Positions 54,948 through 63,744 of a stretch of 64,000 nt of DNA are shown one piece after another; within the stretch, counting starts at the first letter, position 1, and the number at the start of each line of letters is the position of its first letter. Made by a program: the position numbers and the translations under genes. The notes beneath the pieces were generated by a model that saw nothing but the letters and a program-made list of their open reading frames with translations, did not search any database and had not been told where the DNA came from. Source of the stretch: Streptomyces albicerus (GTDB lineage: Bacteria; Actinomycetota; Actinomycetes; Streptomycetales; Streptomycetaceae); NCBI RefSeq assembly GCF_008905045.1, contig NZ_VWMY01000050.1, positions 1-64,000 on the forward strand. The letters are read 5' to 3'.

Positions 54948-55143
54948 GTTGAAAGCGTTGCGAAAGTCCTTGCAGCAAAAAAGTGCAAGAGCGGCCCACA
55001 GTTACCCTCCCGTGACCTCGTCTCGACCGTCTCGAGCCTTGACTTACCGCTGTTGACCGGGGGTGGGGCCACCGTGCAAGACTCTGCAAGGTCTTGCCAC
55101 AACCGACTCCTACGGGGATCATCGCCCCGTCGGCGCCTTGCAG
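54948..55143. promoter_or_regulatory. malE-malR control region with MalR-type operators
   Basis: CTTGCAG at 54969-54975 and 55137-55143; TGCAAG at 54984-54989, 55075-55080 and 55085-55090; CTTGCC at 55093. The arrangement includes the compact cluster TGCAAGACTCTGCAAGGTC. Repeated CTTGCAG words are the described MalR sites of the S. coelicolor malE promoter. The remainder of 54834-55308 contains no gene. Confidence 0.8.
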
Positions 55144-55294
55144 GAACACCCTTACCGCCGGCGCACACGCGGCGGACGCCGACCGGAATGCCGACCAGAA
55201 TCACGAGGGACCGCGATGACGCAGCAGCCCCGGGCGGGCCGTTCAAGTGCCCGCGCACGGCGTTCGTTCAGTGGGCAAGGCGTTACCCGGCCGG

Positions 55295-55300
55295 TACAGT
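55295..55300 (+). promoter_or_regulatory. Possible -10 element for leaderless malR
   Basis: TACAGT ends 8 bp before GTG 55309, the distance expected if transcription starts at the start codon. No ribosome-binding site precedes that GTG. Confidence 0.4.
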
Positions 55301-55308
55301 CCACCCCT

Positions 55309-56343
55309 GTGACCACACGGCTCGCCGACATCGCAGCCCAGGCGGGGGTGAGCGAAGCGACGGTCAGCCGCGTCCTGAACGGGAAGCCGGGCGTCGCCGC
55401 CACCACCCGCCAGTCCGTTCTGGCCGCGCTCGACGTGCTCGGCTACGAGCGGCCCGTGCGCCTGCGGCAGCGCAGCGAGGGGCTCGTCGGACTGATAACC
55501 CCGGAGCTGGAGAACCCGATATTCCCGGCCCTGGCCCAGGTCATCGGCCAGGCGCTGACCCGGCAGGGCTACACGCCGGTCCTCGCGACCCAGACTCCGG
55601 GCGGCTCCACGGAGGACGAGCTGACCGAGATGCTGGTCGACCGGGGCGTCGCCGGGATCATCTTCGTCTCCGGACTGCACGCGGACACCTCCGCGGACAT
55701 GCAGCGGTACGAGCAGCTGCGCGGCCAGGGCGTGCCCTTCGTCCTCGTCGACGGTTTCTCGCCGAAGGTGCAGGCCCCCTTCATCTCGCCGGACGACCGG
55801 GCGGCGATGGCCCTCGCGGTCACCCACCTCGTCTCGCTCGGTCATACGCGGATCGGTCTCGCTCTGGGCCCGAAGCGGTTCGTACCGGTACAGCGGAAGA
55901 TCGAGGGTTTTGTCCGCACGATGCAGGACCTGCTGGGCCTGAGCACGGACGATATCGAGCAGCGCCTGGTCCAGCACTCGCTGTACACGCTGGAGGGCGG
56001 CCAGGCGGCCACCAACGCGCTCATCGACCGCGACTGCACGGCCATCGTCTGCGCGAGCGACATGATGGCGCTCGGCGCCATACGGGCCGCACGGCAGCGC
56101 GGCCTCGACGTCCCCAAGGACGTCTCGGTCGTCGGCTTCGACGATTCCCCGCTCATCGCCTTCACGGACCCGCCCCTCACGACGGTCCGCAAGCCGGTGC
56201 CGGCCATGGGCCAGGCCGCGGTGCGCACGTTGCTGGAGGAGATCGGCGGAACACCTGCACCCCACAGCGAGTTCGTGTTCATGCCGGAGCTGGTGGTGCG
56301 CGGTTCGACCGCTTCGGCCCCTGGGGACCGAAATCGTACGTAA
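55309..56343 (+). CDS. malR: LacI/GalR family maltose regulator MalR
   Basis: 344 residues from GTG 55309, which places the LacI HTH at the very start (TTRLADIAAQAGVSEATVSRVLNGKPGV) and gives the length I recall for S. coelicolor MalR. Linker helix ALDVLGYERP, then periplasmic-binding-like ligand domain: VGLITPELENPIFPALAQVIG, GVAGIIFVSGLHAD, ISPDDRAAMALAVTHLVSLGHTRIGLALG, TAIVCASDMMALGAIRAARQRGLDVPKDVSVVGFDDSPLIAF. Represses malEFG and probably the amylases. ATG 55216 with GAGGGA upstream would add 31 Arg/Ser-rich residues and is the alternative. Confidence 0.93.
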   Translation: MTTRLADIAAQAGVSEATVSRVLNGKPGVAATTRQSVLAALDVLGYERPVRLRQRSEGLVGLITPELENPIFPALAQVIGQALTRQGYTPVLATQTPGGSTEDELTEMLVDRGVAGIIFVSGLHADTSADMQRYEQLRGQGVPFVLVDGFSPKVQAPFISPDDRAAMALAVTHLVSLGHTRIGLALGPKRFVPVQRKIEGFVRTMQDLLGLSTDDIEQRLVQHSLYTLEGGQAATNALIDRDCTAIVCASDMMALGAIRAARQRGLDVPKDVSVVGFDDSPLIAFTDPPLTTVRKPVPAMGQAAVRTLLEEIGGTPAPHSEFVFMPELVVRGSTASAPGDRNRT

Positions 56344-56441
56344 GCAGTAGTGCCCCACCTCCTCCGGGTGTAGAACGTGCGACCCGAACCCACCCGAGGG
56401 ATGATCGGTGGGGAAGGGCTTATCTGGCAGACTCTGTCCCT

Positions 56442-57314
56442 ATGGGTGAGAGCACCGTGACGACACTGGAAGGCCAGGAGCAGGCCACTGACCAGCCCGT
56501 CGCGGACGAGGCGAACGACCGCGCGGGCGAGGGCTTCCTGCGCCGGTTGCGCACGCCCCGCCGCCCTCGGATCTGGTTCGAGATCCTGCTGATCGCGGTG
56601 AGTTACTGGACGTACTCACTGATCCGCAACGCGGTGCCGGAGCAGAAGACGCAGGCGCTGAAGAACGCCGACTGGATCTGGAAGGTCGAGCACCAGCTCG
56701 GGCTGGCCTTCGAGGAGTCCGTCAACCACGCCGTGAACTCGGTGACTTGGTTGATCGTCGGCATGAACTACTACTACGCGACACTGCACTTCGTGGTGAC
56801 CCTGGGTGTCCTTGTGTGGCTTTTCCGCAGCCACCCGGGCCGTTACGCGGCGACCCGCATGGTCCTCTTCGCCACCACGGGTGTGGCCCTGGTCGGTTAC
56901 TATCTGTATCCACTGGCCCCGCCCCGCCTGATGAACGGCAACGACTTCATCGACACGGTCGTGGTCCACCAGACCTGGGGCTCGATGGCTTCCGGCGACC
57001 TGAAGAACATGTCGAACCAGTACGCGGCGATGCCGTCCATGCACATCGGCTGGTCCCTCTGGTGCGGCCTGACGATCTTCGCCCTCGCCTCGGTCCCCTG
57101 GGTCCGCGTCCTCGGCCTGCTCTACCCCACGGTGACCCTGGTGGTCATCGTCGCCACGGCCAACCACTTCTGGCTGGACGCGGCGGGCGGCATGATCTGC
57201 CTGGCGTTCGGCTTCACGGTGGCGAGGGTCTGGTACGGGTCTCTGCCGTACGCGCTGCCGCAACTGGTCCCGGCGAGAGGGCCGAGCGGGACCTTGCTGC
57301 CCAGCAAGGCGTAG
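56442..57314 (+). CDS. PAP2-like integral membrane phosphatase/transferase
   Basis: 290 residues. After a soluble 45-residue start come six helices (IWFEILLIAVSYWTYSLIRN; SVTWLIVGMNYYYATLHFVV; GVLVWLF; MVLFATTGVALVGYYLYPLAPPRL). The PAP2_3-type motifs are AMPSMHIGWSLWCG (catalytic His) and ANHFWLDAAGG (second His and Asp), as in the inositolphosphotransferase branch of the PAP2 superfamily. Substrate is probably a lipid phosphate; unknown. Adjacent to malR but no functional link is apparent. Confidence 0.9.
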   Translation: MGESTVTTLEGQEQATDQPVADEANDRAGEGFLRRLRTPRRPRIWFEILLIAVSYWTYSLIRNAVPEQKTQALKNADWIWKVEHQLGLAFEESVNHAVNSVTWLIVGMNYYYATLHFVVTLGVLVWLFRSHPGRYAATRMVLFATTGVALVGYYLYPLAPPRLMNGNDFIDTVVVHQTWGSMASGDLKNMSNQYAAMPSMHIGWSLWCGLTIFALASVPWVRVLGLLYPTVTLVVIVATANHFWLDAAGGMICLAFGFTVARVWYGSLPYALPQLVPARGPSGTLLPSKA

Positions 57315-57348
57315 CGGGCGTGACCGGTGGTCATCGCCGGTAGCCGAC

Positions 57349-57380
57349 GGTGTCGGTGACCGGCGGTGTCGGTGACCGGC
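57349..57380 (+). repeat. 16-bp direct repeat
   Basis: Two exact copies of GGTGTCGGTGACCGGC in the convergent gap between the PAP2 and LysR genes. Confidence 0.8.
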
Positions 57381-57384
57381 GGTT

Positions 57385-58290
57385 TCAGGACGTGTAACCG
57401 CCCTCGCCGGCGGCCTCCCGCAGCGCCTCCAGAAAACTCCGCACCGCGGGCGCCGGCGGCGCGGTCTCCCGTACGGCCGCGAAGATCGACCGCATCGGCT
57501 CCGGCCGACGGACCTCCCGTACGACCACGCCGGGATGCCGGCTGCCCAGCCCCAGCCGCGGGATCAGGCTCACGCCGAGCCCCGCCGCGACGAACCCCTG
57601 CGCGGTCACATAGTCCTCGCTCTCCACCACGAACCGCGGCCGGAACCCGGCGGCCTCGCACGCCGAGAGCTGCGCGTCCAGGCACGGCCCCGGCCACTCG
57701 CTGCCCACCCACGGCTCCTCGGCGAGGTCGGCCAGCGCCAAGGTGCGCCGTCCGGCCAGCCGATGCCCCTTGGGCAGCACGGCGAGGTACGGGTCGTCGA
57801 GCAGCCGCACCAGCCGTACGCCGTCCTGCGCGGCCTCGTCCGGCCGGACCACCAGTGCCAGGTCGGCCCGGCCCTCCTTCACGTCCGGCAGCGGGTCCTC
57901 GGGGTCGATCAGCTTCAACTCGACCTGCACATCCGGATGCTCGGCCCGCACCCGGGCGACGGCCGGAGCCACCAGCGCGGCCCCCGCCGTCGCGAAGTAC
58001 CGCACCGCGAGCCGCCCCGTACGCCCCGCCACCAGGTCGGCGAGCGCGGTCTCGGCCTCGGCCACCTGGCGCCCGATGGCGTCGGCGTAATCGGTGAGCA
58101 GCAGCCCGGCGGCGGTGGGCCGTACACCCCGCCCGGCCCGCTCCAGCAGCGCCGCCCCGGCCTCCTTCTCCAGCACCGCGATCTGCTGGCTGACCGCGGA
58201 CGGCGTGTAGCCGAGCCGCGTCGCGGCCGCCGTCACGGACCCGCTGGTCACCACGGCCCGGAGCATCTGCAGGCGTCGCACATCAAGCAT
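57385..58290 (-). CDS. LysR family transcriptional regulator
   Basis: 301 residues from ATG 58290. N-terminal winged HTH: MLDVRRLQMLRAVVTSGSVTAAATRLGYTPSAVSQQIAVLEKEAGAALLERAGRGVRPTAAG (1-62). C-terminal LysR substrate-binding domain (about 88-290) with GRLAVRYFATAGAALVAPAVARVRAEHPDVQVEL and RFVVESEDYVTAQGFVAAGLGVSLIPRLGL. No ribosome-binding site is seen, so a leaderless transcript is likely. It is divergent from the EamA transporter gene and probably controls it, as LysR genes often do. Confidence 0.93.
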   Translation of the reverse strand: MLDVRRLQMLRAVVTSGSVTAAATRLGYTPSAVSQQIAVLEKEAGAALLERAGRGVRPTAAGLLLTDYADAIGRQVAEAETALADLVAGRTGRLAVRYFATAGAALVAPAVARVRAEHPDVQVELKLIDPEDPLPDVKEGRADLALVVRPDEAAQDGVRLVRLLDDPYLAVLPKGHRLAGRRTLALADLAEEPWVGSEWPGPCLDAQLSACEAAGFRPRFVVESEDYVTAQGFVAAGLGVSLIPRLGLGSRHPGVVVREVRRPEPMRSIFAAVRETAPPAPAVRSFLEALREAAGEGGYTS

Positions 58291-58362
58291 GTAGGAGAGG
58301 TTAACAGTGCATGCAATATCCTTCACTTGTCCTTACGGACTGACTGGCCGACCGTGGACGTC

Positions 58363-59523
58363 ATGCCACCGCAACTCACGTCATCGATCCGTATGGGCAC
58401 CCTGGCCCTCCTCTGGGGCTCGGGCTTCCTGTGGATCAAGCTCGCCCTGAACCACGGCCTGTCCCCCGCCCAGATCACGATCGCGCGCTGCGCCCTGGGC
58501 ACGGCCGTGCTCCTGCTCCTGGCCCGCTCGGCGGGCCAGCGCCTCCCCCGCGACCGCAGGACCTGGGGCCACCTCGCCGTCGCCGCCCTCTTCTGCAACG
58601 CCGTCCCGTTCGCCCTCTTCAGCATCGGCGAGCAGACGGTCGACTCCGGCATCGCGGGCGTACTGAACGCGACAACTCCCCTGTGGTCCCTGCTGATCGG
58701 CATCCTCCTGGGCACCGACCGCGGACTGGGCGGAACCCGTCTGACCGGCCTGTTCCTGGGTTTCGCGGGTACGTTGCTGATCTTCGCGCCCTGGCAGCGC
58801 TCGGGCCTGGTGAGCTGGAGCGCGCTGGCCCTGCTGGGCGCCGCGGCGAGCTATGCCATCGCCTTCGCGTACATGGCCCGCACCCTCACGGGCCGGGGAG
58901 CCCCGCTGGCGGTCTCGGCGGCACAACTCCTGACGGCCACCGCCTGGACCACCCTCGCGCTCCCCGCCGCCGGCCCCGTGCACACGGACGCCACGGGCCT
59001 GCTGGCGGTCACCGCCCTCGGCATCCTCGGCACGGGCATCACCTTCTACCTCAACTACCGCCTCATAGCGGAAGAGGGCCCCACCAGCGCGGCAACGGTC
59101 GGCTACCTGCTCCCGGTCGTCTCGGTGGCGCTGGGCGCCCTGGTCCTGAACGAGAACACGGGCCCACGAGTGTGGGCAGGCATGGCGGTGGTCCTGACGG
59201 GGGTGGCTCTGACCCGCAGACGAAGGACGGACAACAGCACCCTCAGGGGCGCGGGGAACTGCGCGACCAGCCCCCACCCACCCGCACCGACCCAACTACC
59301 GAAAGCACCCCAACGACTTACCGTTCAGAGGCCCCGTAGAACAGCTCCTCCACCACGGCCCGAGCCCGCCGCGTCGTACGCCGATAGTCATCCAGCATGT
59401 CCCCCACATGCCCCGGCCCATACCCCAAGTACCGCCCCACCGCAGCAAGTTCACGCCCGTCGGACGGAAACGTATCCCCCGCCCGCCCCCGAACGAGCAT
59501 CACAGCATTCCGCACCCGAGTAG
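58363..59523 (+). CDS. EamA/DMT family transporter with repeat-derived C-terminal tail
   Basis: 386 residues. Ten hydrophobic segments in two EamA halves: RMGTLALLWGSGFLWIKLAL, AGVLNATTPLWSLLIGILLG; SALALLGAAASYAIAFAYMA, GPTSAATVGYLLPVVSVALGALVLNENTG. Members export metabolites or amino acids. The conserved part ends near residue 290 (GVALTRRRRTDN). From there the frame runs through dispersed repeat copy 10 (LRGAGNCATSPHPPAP) and then 206 bp into the opposite strand of glnE, giving a 95-residue Pro/Ala/Arg tail with no known fold. Either the tail is tolerated or translation ends by another means. ATG 58363 or GTG 58354 are possible starts. Confidence 0.85.
   Translation: MPPQLTSSIRMGTLALLWGSGFLWIKLALNHGLSPAQITIARCALGTAVLLLLARSAGQRLPRDRRTWGHLAVAALFCNAVPFALFSIGEQTVDSGIAGVLNATTPLWSLLIGILLGTDRGLGGTRLTGLFLGFAGTLLIFAPWQRSGLVSWSALALLGAAASYAIAFAYMARTLTGRGAPLAVSAAQLLTATAWTTLALPAAGPVHTDATGLLAVTALGILGTGITFYLNYRLIAEEGPTSAATVGYLLPVVSVALGALVLNENTGPRVWAGMAVVLTGVALTRRRRTDNSTLRGAGNCATSPHPPAPTQLPKAPQRLTVQRPRRTAPPPRPEPAASYADSHPACPPHAPAHTPSTAPPQQVHARRTETYPPPAPERASQHSAPE
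59241..59287 (+). repeat. Dispersed intergenic repeat, copy 10, read in frame by the EamA gene
   Basis: CCTCAGGGGCGCGGGGAACT then GCGCGACCAGCC and a CCACCCGCAC tail; lies inside the open EamA frame and before the glnE 3' end. Confidence 0.88.
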
Positions 59524-62323
59524 CGAGAACCCACGCCTCATCCAGAGTCGAAGCATCCTCAGCGGAAATCAGCTCAGCGGCGCAGGCCGCGGCAAGAGCC
59601 TCCCGCGTACGAGTCGTACGCAACCCCGGCTCCGCCCACCCATGCCGCAGCTGAAGCAGCTGAACGGTCCACTCCACATCGGACAGCCCGCCCCGCCCCA
59701 GCTTGGTGTGCAGCGTGGGGTCGGCCCCGCGAGGCATCCGCTCGGTCTCCATACGGGCCTTCAGCCGCCGGATCTCCCGTACGGCATCGTCGCCGAGCCC
59801 CTCGGCGGGATACCGCAGCAGATCGATCAGCTCGATGAACCGCTGTCCCAAGTCCGTGTCCCCGGCCACCGGTTCGGCCCGCAGCAGGGCGTGCGACTCC
59901 CACACCAGCGACCACCGCCGGTAGTACGCCTCGTACGAGTTCAACGTCCGCACCAGCGGCCCGGACTTCCCCTCGGGCCGCAGATCCGCGTCGATCAGCA
60001 GCGGCGGATCGGCACTGGGGATCTGCAGCAGCCGCCGCATCTCGGAGACGACGGCATTGGCGGCCCGGGAAGCCTCCTGCTCGTCCACGCCCTCCCGGGG
60101 CTCATGCACGAACAACACGTCGGCGTCCGATCCGTAACCGAGTTCGTGCCCGCCGAAGCGCCCCATGCCGATGACCGCGAAGCGCGTGGGCAGCGTCTCG
60201 CCCCAGCTGTCGCGGACGACCGCGCGCAGTGTGCCCGCGAGGGTCGCCGCCGTCAGATCCGAGACGGCACCGCCGACCAGATCCACCAGCGCGCCCTGGT
60301 CGGCCTTGGCCGGTGTCTCCTCGGTGCCGTAGGAGTTCACGATGTCGATGGCGGCCGTACGGAACAACTCCCGCCGCCGCACCCCACGCGCTGCGGTGAC
60401 CGCGGCCTCTCCCCCACTGGCCCGCCCGACCGCGGCGAGGATCTCCTGCTCCAGATGGGCCCGGTCACGGGGTTCGAGGCCGCCCCCGTCGCCGTCTCCG
60501 AGCAGCGCCACCGCCTCAGGCGCCCGCATCAGCAGATCGGGCGCGAGCCGGCCGGCGGACAGCACCCGGGCAAGGTTCTCGGCGGCGGCCCCTTCGTCCC
60601 TCAACAGCCGCAGGTACCAAGGGGTCTTGCCCAACGCGTCGGAGACCTTGCGGAAGTTGAGCAGCCCCGCGTCGGGGTTGGCGGAATCCGCGAACCACCC
60701 CAACAGCACGGGCAGCAAGGTCCGTTGAATGGCAGCCTTGCGCGAGACCCCGGAGGCGAGCGCCTCCAGATGCCGCAACGCGGAAGCGGGATCGGCGTAC
60801 CCCAGCGCGACCAGCCGCTCCCGCGCCGCGTCCGGGCTCAACCGGCTCTCGCCGGGCGCGAGTTGGGCGACGGCATCAAGGAGCGGCCGGTAGAAGAGCT
60901 TCTCGTGCAGCCGCCGTACGACGGACGCGTGCCGCCGCCACTCGCGGTTCAGCTCGGTGATCGGCTCGGTGCGCAGCCCCAACGACCGGCCGATGCGCCG
61001 CAGATCGGTCTCGTCCTCGGGCACGAGGTGCGTGCGCCGCAGTCGGAAGAGCTGTATGCGGTGCTCCAAGGACCGCAGAAACCGGTAGGCGTCATCGAGC
61101 TGCACGGCATCGACACGCCCCACGTACCCGCCCGCGGCCAGCGCCTTCAAGGCGTCCAGTGTGGTCCCGCTCCGCAGTGACGTGTCGGCCCGTCCGTGCA
61201 CCAACTGCAGTAGCTGCACGGCGAATTCGACGTCCCGCAGCCCGCCGGGCCCGAGCTTCAGCTCACGCTCGATCTCGGCGACGGGAATGTTCTCGACGAC
61301 CCGCCGCCGCATCTTCTGCACGTCGGCGACGAAGTTCTCGCGCTCGGCGGCCTGCCAGACGAGGGGCGCGAGCGTGGCGACGTACTCCTCGCCCAGTTCG
61401 ATGTCCCCGGCGACCGGCCGTGCCTTGAGCAGGGCCTGGAACTCCCAGGTCTTGGCCCACCGCTGGTAGTAGGCGAGGTGGCTGGCGAGCGTCCGTACGA
61501 GCGGACCGTTTCTGCCCTCGGGCCGCAGGTTGGCGTCGACGGGCCAGATCGACCCCTCCACGGTGGTCTCGGAACAGATCCGCATCAGATGGGAGGCGAG
61601 CCGGGTCGCCGCCCGCAGGGCCTTTCCCTCGTCGGCCCCGTCGACGGCCTCCCCGACGAAGATGACGTCGACGTCGGAGACGTAATTGAGCTCGTGTCCC
61701 CCGCACTTGCCCATCGCGATCACGGCGAGCCGGCACAGCGCGGCGTCCTCGGGCGCGGCCGCCCGGGCGATGGCGAGCGCGGCGCGCAGCGTGGCGGTCG
61801 CGAGGTCCGCGAGTTCGGCCGCGGTCTCGGCGAGGTCGGTGGTGCCGCACACGTCACGCGCGGCGATGGACAGCAGACACCGCCGGTAGGCGACGCGCAG
61901 CGACACCGGGTCGGTGGCCATGGCGAGCCCGCGTTCGAACTCCGCCGTGCCCGGGTGCAGGTCCTGCGGCTCGTACATCACGAGGGCCTGCCAGTCGAGC
62001 GGATGCCGTGCGAGGTGGTCGCCGAGCGCGGCGGACGCGCCGAGCACCCCGAGCAGCCGGTCCCGCAGCGGCTTCGCCGCGATCAGCGTGTCGAGCAGCT
62101 CGCGCTGCCCGCTGTGCCCGTCCTGGGCCTCGACGAGCCGTACGAGCCCGAGCAGCGCCAGATCCGGATCGGCGGTGGCTCCGAGCGCGTCGAGGAGCAC
62201 CGGATCGTTCCGTATCGGCGCGAGTTCCGTGCTCTCCAGGAGCCGCTCGGCGGCCGACGGATCGGTGAAACCGTGCCGCAGCAGCCGCGTGAAGGTACTG
62301 CTCCTGCGCCCCGGCGCCGTCAT
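59318..62323 (-). CDS. glnE: Glutamine synthetase adenylyltransferase/adenylyl-removing enzyme
   Basis: 1001 residues, ATG after AGGAGG. Bifunctional enzyme that adenylylates GSI (Tyr397 of GlnA) and removes the AMP. Two nucleotidyltransferase domains are visible: the first near residue 210 (GGHELNYVSDVDVIFVGE) and the second near residue 725 (GGHELGYGSDADVLFVHE), each followed by a helical GlnD/GlnE PII-associated part (RRRVVENIPVAEIERELKLGPGGLRDVEFAVQLLQLVHGR; TKLGRGGLSDVEWTVQLLQLRHG). The size fits actinobacterial GlnE. In Streptomyces, PII-uridylylation control is altered, so the signal input may differ from E. coli. Its 3' end overlaps the EamA frame. Confidence 0.97.
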   Translation of the reverse strand: MTAPGRRSSTFTRLLRHGFTDPSAAERLLESTELAPIRNDPVLLDALGATADPDLALLGLVRLVEAQDGHSGQRELLDTLIAAKPLRDRLLGVLGASAALGDHLARHPLDWQALVMYEPQDLHPGTAEFERGLAMATDPVSLRVAYRRCLLSIAARDVCGTTDLAETAAELADLATATLRAALAIARAAAPEDAALCRLAVIAMGKCGGHELNYVSDVDVIFVGEAVDGADEGKALRAATRLASHLMRICSETTVEGSIWPVDANLRPEGRNGPLVRTLASHLAYYQRWAKTWEFQALLKARPVAGDIELGEEYVATLAPLVWQAAERENFVADVQKMRRRVVENIPVAEIERELKLGPGGLRDVEFAVQLLQLVHGRADTSLRSGTTLDALKALAAGGYVGRVDAVQLDDAYRFLRSLEHRIQLFRLRRTHLVPEDETDLRRIGRSLGLRTEPITELNREWRRHASVVRRLHEKLFYRPLLDAVAQLAPGESRLSPDAARERLVALGYADPASALRHLEALASGVSRKAAIQRTLLPVLLGWFADSANPDAGLLNFRKVSDALGKTPWYLRLLRDEGAAAENLARVLSAGRLAPDLLMRAPEAVALLGDGDGGGLEPRDRAHLEQEILAAVGRASGGEAAVTAARGVRRRELFRTAAIDIVNSYGTEETPAKADQGALVDLVGGAVSDLTAATLAGTLRAVVRDSWGETLPTRFAVIGMGRFGGHELGYGSDADVLFVHEPREGVDEQEASRAANAVVSEMRRLLQIPSADPPLLIDADLRPEGKSGPLVRTLNSYEAYYRRWSLVWESHALLRAEPVAGDTDLGQRFIELIDLLRYPAEGLGDDAVREIRRLKARMETERMPRGADPTLHTKLGRGGLSDVEWTVQLLQLRHGWAEPGLRTTRTREALAAACAAELISAEDASTLDEAWVLATRVRNAVMLVRGRAGDTFPSDGRELAAVGRYLGYGPGHVGDMLDDYRRTTRRARAVVEELFYGASER

Positions 62324-62594
62324 TCCGGCCTCCTGTGCTCCCGTGGGATCAAGGTCGTACGGCCTGAGCCTAACCGGAGAGGCTGGGGGAAGCGCCTGGG
62401 CGCGGGAGGGCGGTTGTCGAGCCGGACCGCCGCGGTGGCCCGCCTGTTCTCCGAGGCGGAGGCTGTGTGATCTCCGAGGCGGAGGCTGTCTGACCGGACG
62501 AGGAGCGTGCGCCGACCGATGAGTTCCGCCGACGCGCGCGGTCTGTCCTGGTGAGGAATCATCCAGTCATCCACCAGGTCCAGGAGGAGAGCCC

Positions 62595-63098
62595 ATGGAA
62601 CCACGGGCCGAACTAGACGCCCGATACAGCGACGCAACCGCTACCGCACGCCCCTGGTCCGAGGCCGAGGCGATGATCGCGGAGGCCGAGCTGTTCTGGA
62701 TCTCGACCGTGCGGCCCGACGGGCGGCCGCATGTCACGCCGCTGCCCGCGGTGTGGTCGGACGGCGCGCTGCACTTCTGCACCGGGCCGGAGGAACGCAA
62801 GGCGCTCAATCTCGCGCTGAATCCGCACGTCGTGCTGACCACCGGCACGAACACCTGGAACAAGGGGTTCGACCTGGTGGTGGAGGGCGACGCGGTCCGG
62901 GTGTCCGACGACGCCAGGCTGCGCGGGCTGGCCGAGGCGTGGGAGCGCAAGTACGGCAGTTTCTGGCACTTCGAGGTGCGTGACGGCTACTTCCACCACG
63001 GCGCCGGGAAAGCTCTCGTCTTCTCGGTGGCGCCCGGGACCGTTTTCGGCTTCGGTAAGGGGGAGCCGTTCAGCCAGACCCGTTGGCGGTTCGGCTGA
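62595..63098 (+). CDS. Pyridoxamine 5'-phosphate oxidase family protein
   Basis: 167 residues, ATG after AGGAGGAG. Split-barrel flavin/F420-binding fold: AEAELFWISTVRPDGRPHVTPLPAVWSDGALHFCTGPEERKALNLALNPHVVLTTG, then DLVVEGDAVRVSD and YFHHGAGKALVFSVAPGTVFGFGKGEPFSQTRWRF, matching PNPOx-like stress proteins. True PdxH catalytic residues are not evident; family members often reduce small substrates with F420 or FMN. Followed closely by the VOC gene (32 bp), a likely operon. Confidence 0.9.
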   Translation: MEPRAELDARYSDATATARPWSEAEAMIAEAELFWISTVRPDGRPHVTPLPAVWSDGALHFCTGPEERKALNLALNPHVVLTTGTNTWNKGFDLVVEGDAVRVSDDARLRGLAEAWERKYGSFWHFEVRDGYFHHGAGKALVFSVAPGTVFGFGKGEPFSQTRWRFG

Positions 63099-63130
63099 CT
63101 CTCCCGGCGCGGCGACTTGGAGGACCAGAA

Positions 63131-63577
63131 ATGGAATACACGCTCGAAGTGATCCCACTGCCCGTCAGCGACATCGACCGGGCCCGCGACTTCTACCGGG
63201 ACAAGCTCGGCTTCCATGTCGACATCGACCAGGAGGTCCTGCCGGGCATGCGCATCGTCCAGCTGACGCCCCCGGGCTCCGGCTGTTCCATCGCCCTCGG
63301 CGACACCGTCTGGGACACGATGGCCGGACCGAAGCCGGCACCGGGCTCGTACCAGGGCCTCCAACTGTGCGTCGCCGACATCAAGGCGGCCCACGCCGAA
63401 CTGACCGACCGCGGCCTGGAAGTCTCCGAGCCCACCCAGTACTCACCCGACGACGGCGCCACCTTCATGTACTTCAAGGACCCGGACGGCAACGGCTGGG
63501 CAGTCCAGGAGTACCGCCAGCGCGTGAACAAGCCACTGCACAAGCTGCTGACGGACATGGCAGCGCAGCGACAGTAG
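63131..63577 (+). CDS. VOC (glyoxalase/dioxygenase-like) family protein
   Basis: 148 residues, ATG after GGAGGACC. The beta-alpha-beta-beta-beta VOC fold is seen as EVIPLPVSDIDRARDFYRDKLGFHVDID, then LQLCVADIKAAHAELTDRGLEVSEPTQ and TFMYFKDPDGNGWAVQEYR. Metal ligands typical of glyoxalase I (a His and Glu pair) are only partly visible, so activity is uncertain; many members are resistance or isomerase enzymes. Probably cotranscribed with the PNPOx-like gene. Confidence 0.9.
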   Translation: MEYTLEVIPLPVSDIDRARDFYRDKLGFHVDIDQEVLPGMRIVQLTPPGSGCSIALGDTVWDTMAGPKPAPGSYQGLQLCVADIKAAHAELTDRGLEVSEPTQYSPDDGATFMYFKDPDGNGWAVQEYRQRVNKPLHKLLTDMAAQRQ

Positions 63578-63633
63578 GGCGCCACCGGTCGGAAGGGGGC
63601 GGCCCCTGAAAGTTCACGACCGCGCGAACCCAC

Positions 63634-63687
63634 CCGCGCCCCTTAGGGGCGCGGGGAACTGCGCGCCCAGCCACAACGGACCCGCAG
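63634..63687 (+). repeat. Dispersed intergenic repeat, copy 11
   Basis: GCGCCCCTTAGGGGCGC head, the core with GAACTGCGCGCCCAGCC, and the tail CACAACGGACCCGCAG, which matches copy 1 best. Sits in the convergent gap before the glutamine synthetase fragment. Confidence 0.9.
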
Positions 63688-63744
63688 CCGCGACACAACC
63701 CCCGCACGAAACGGCGAGCGCGAAACGGCCCCACAAGCGGAGCG

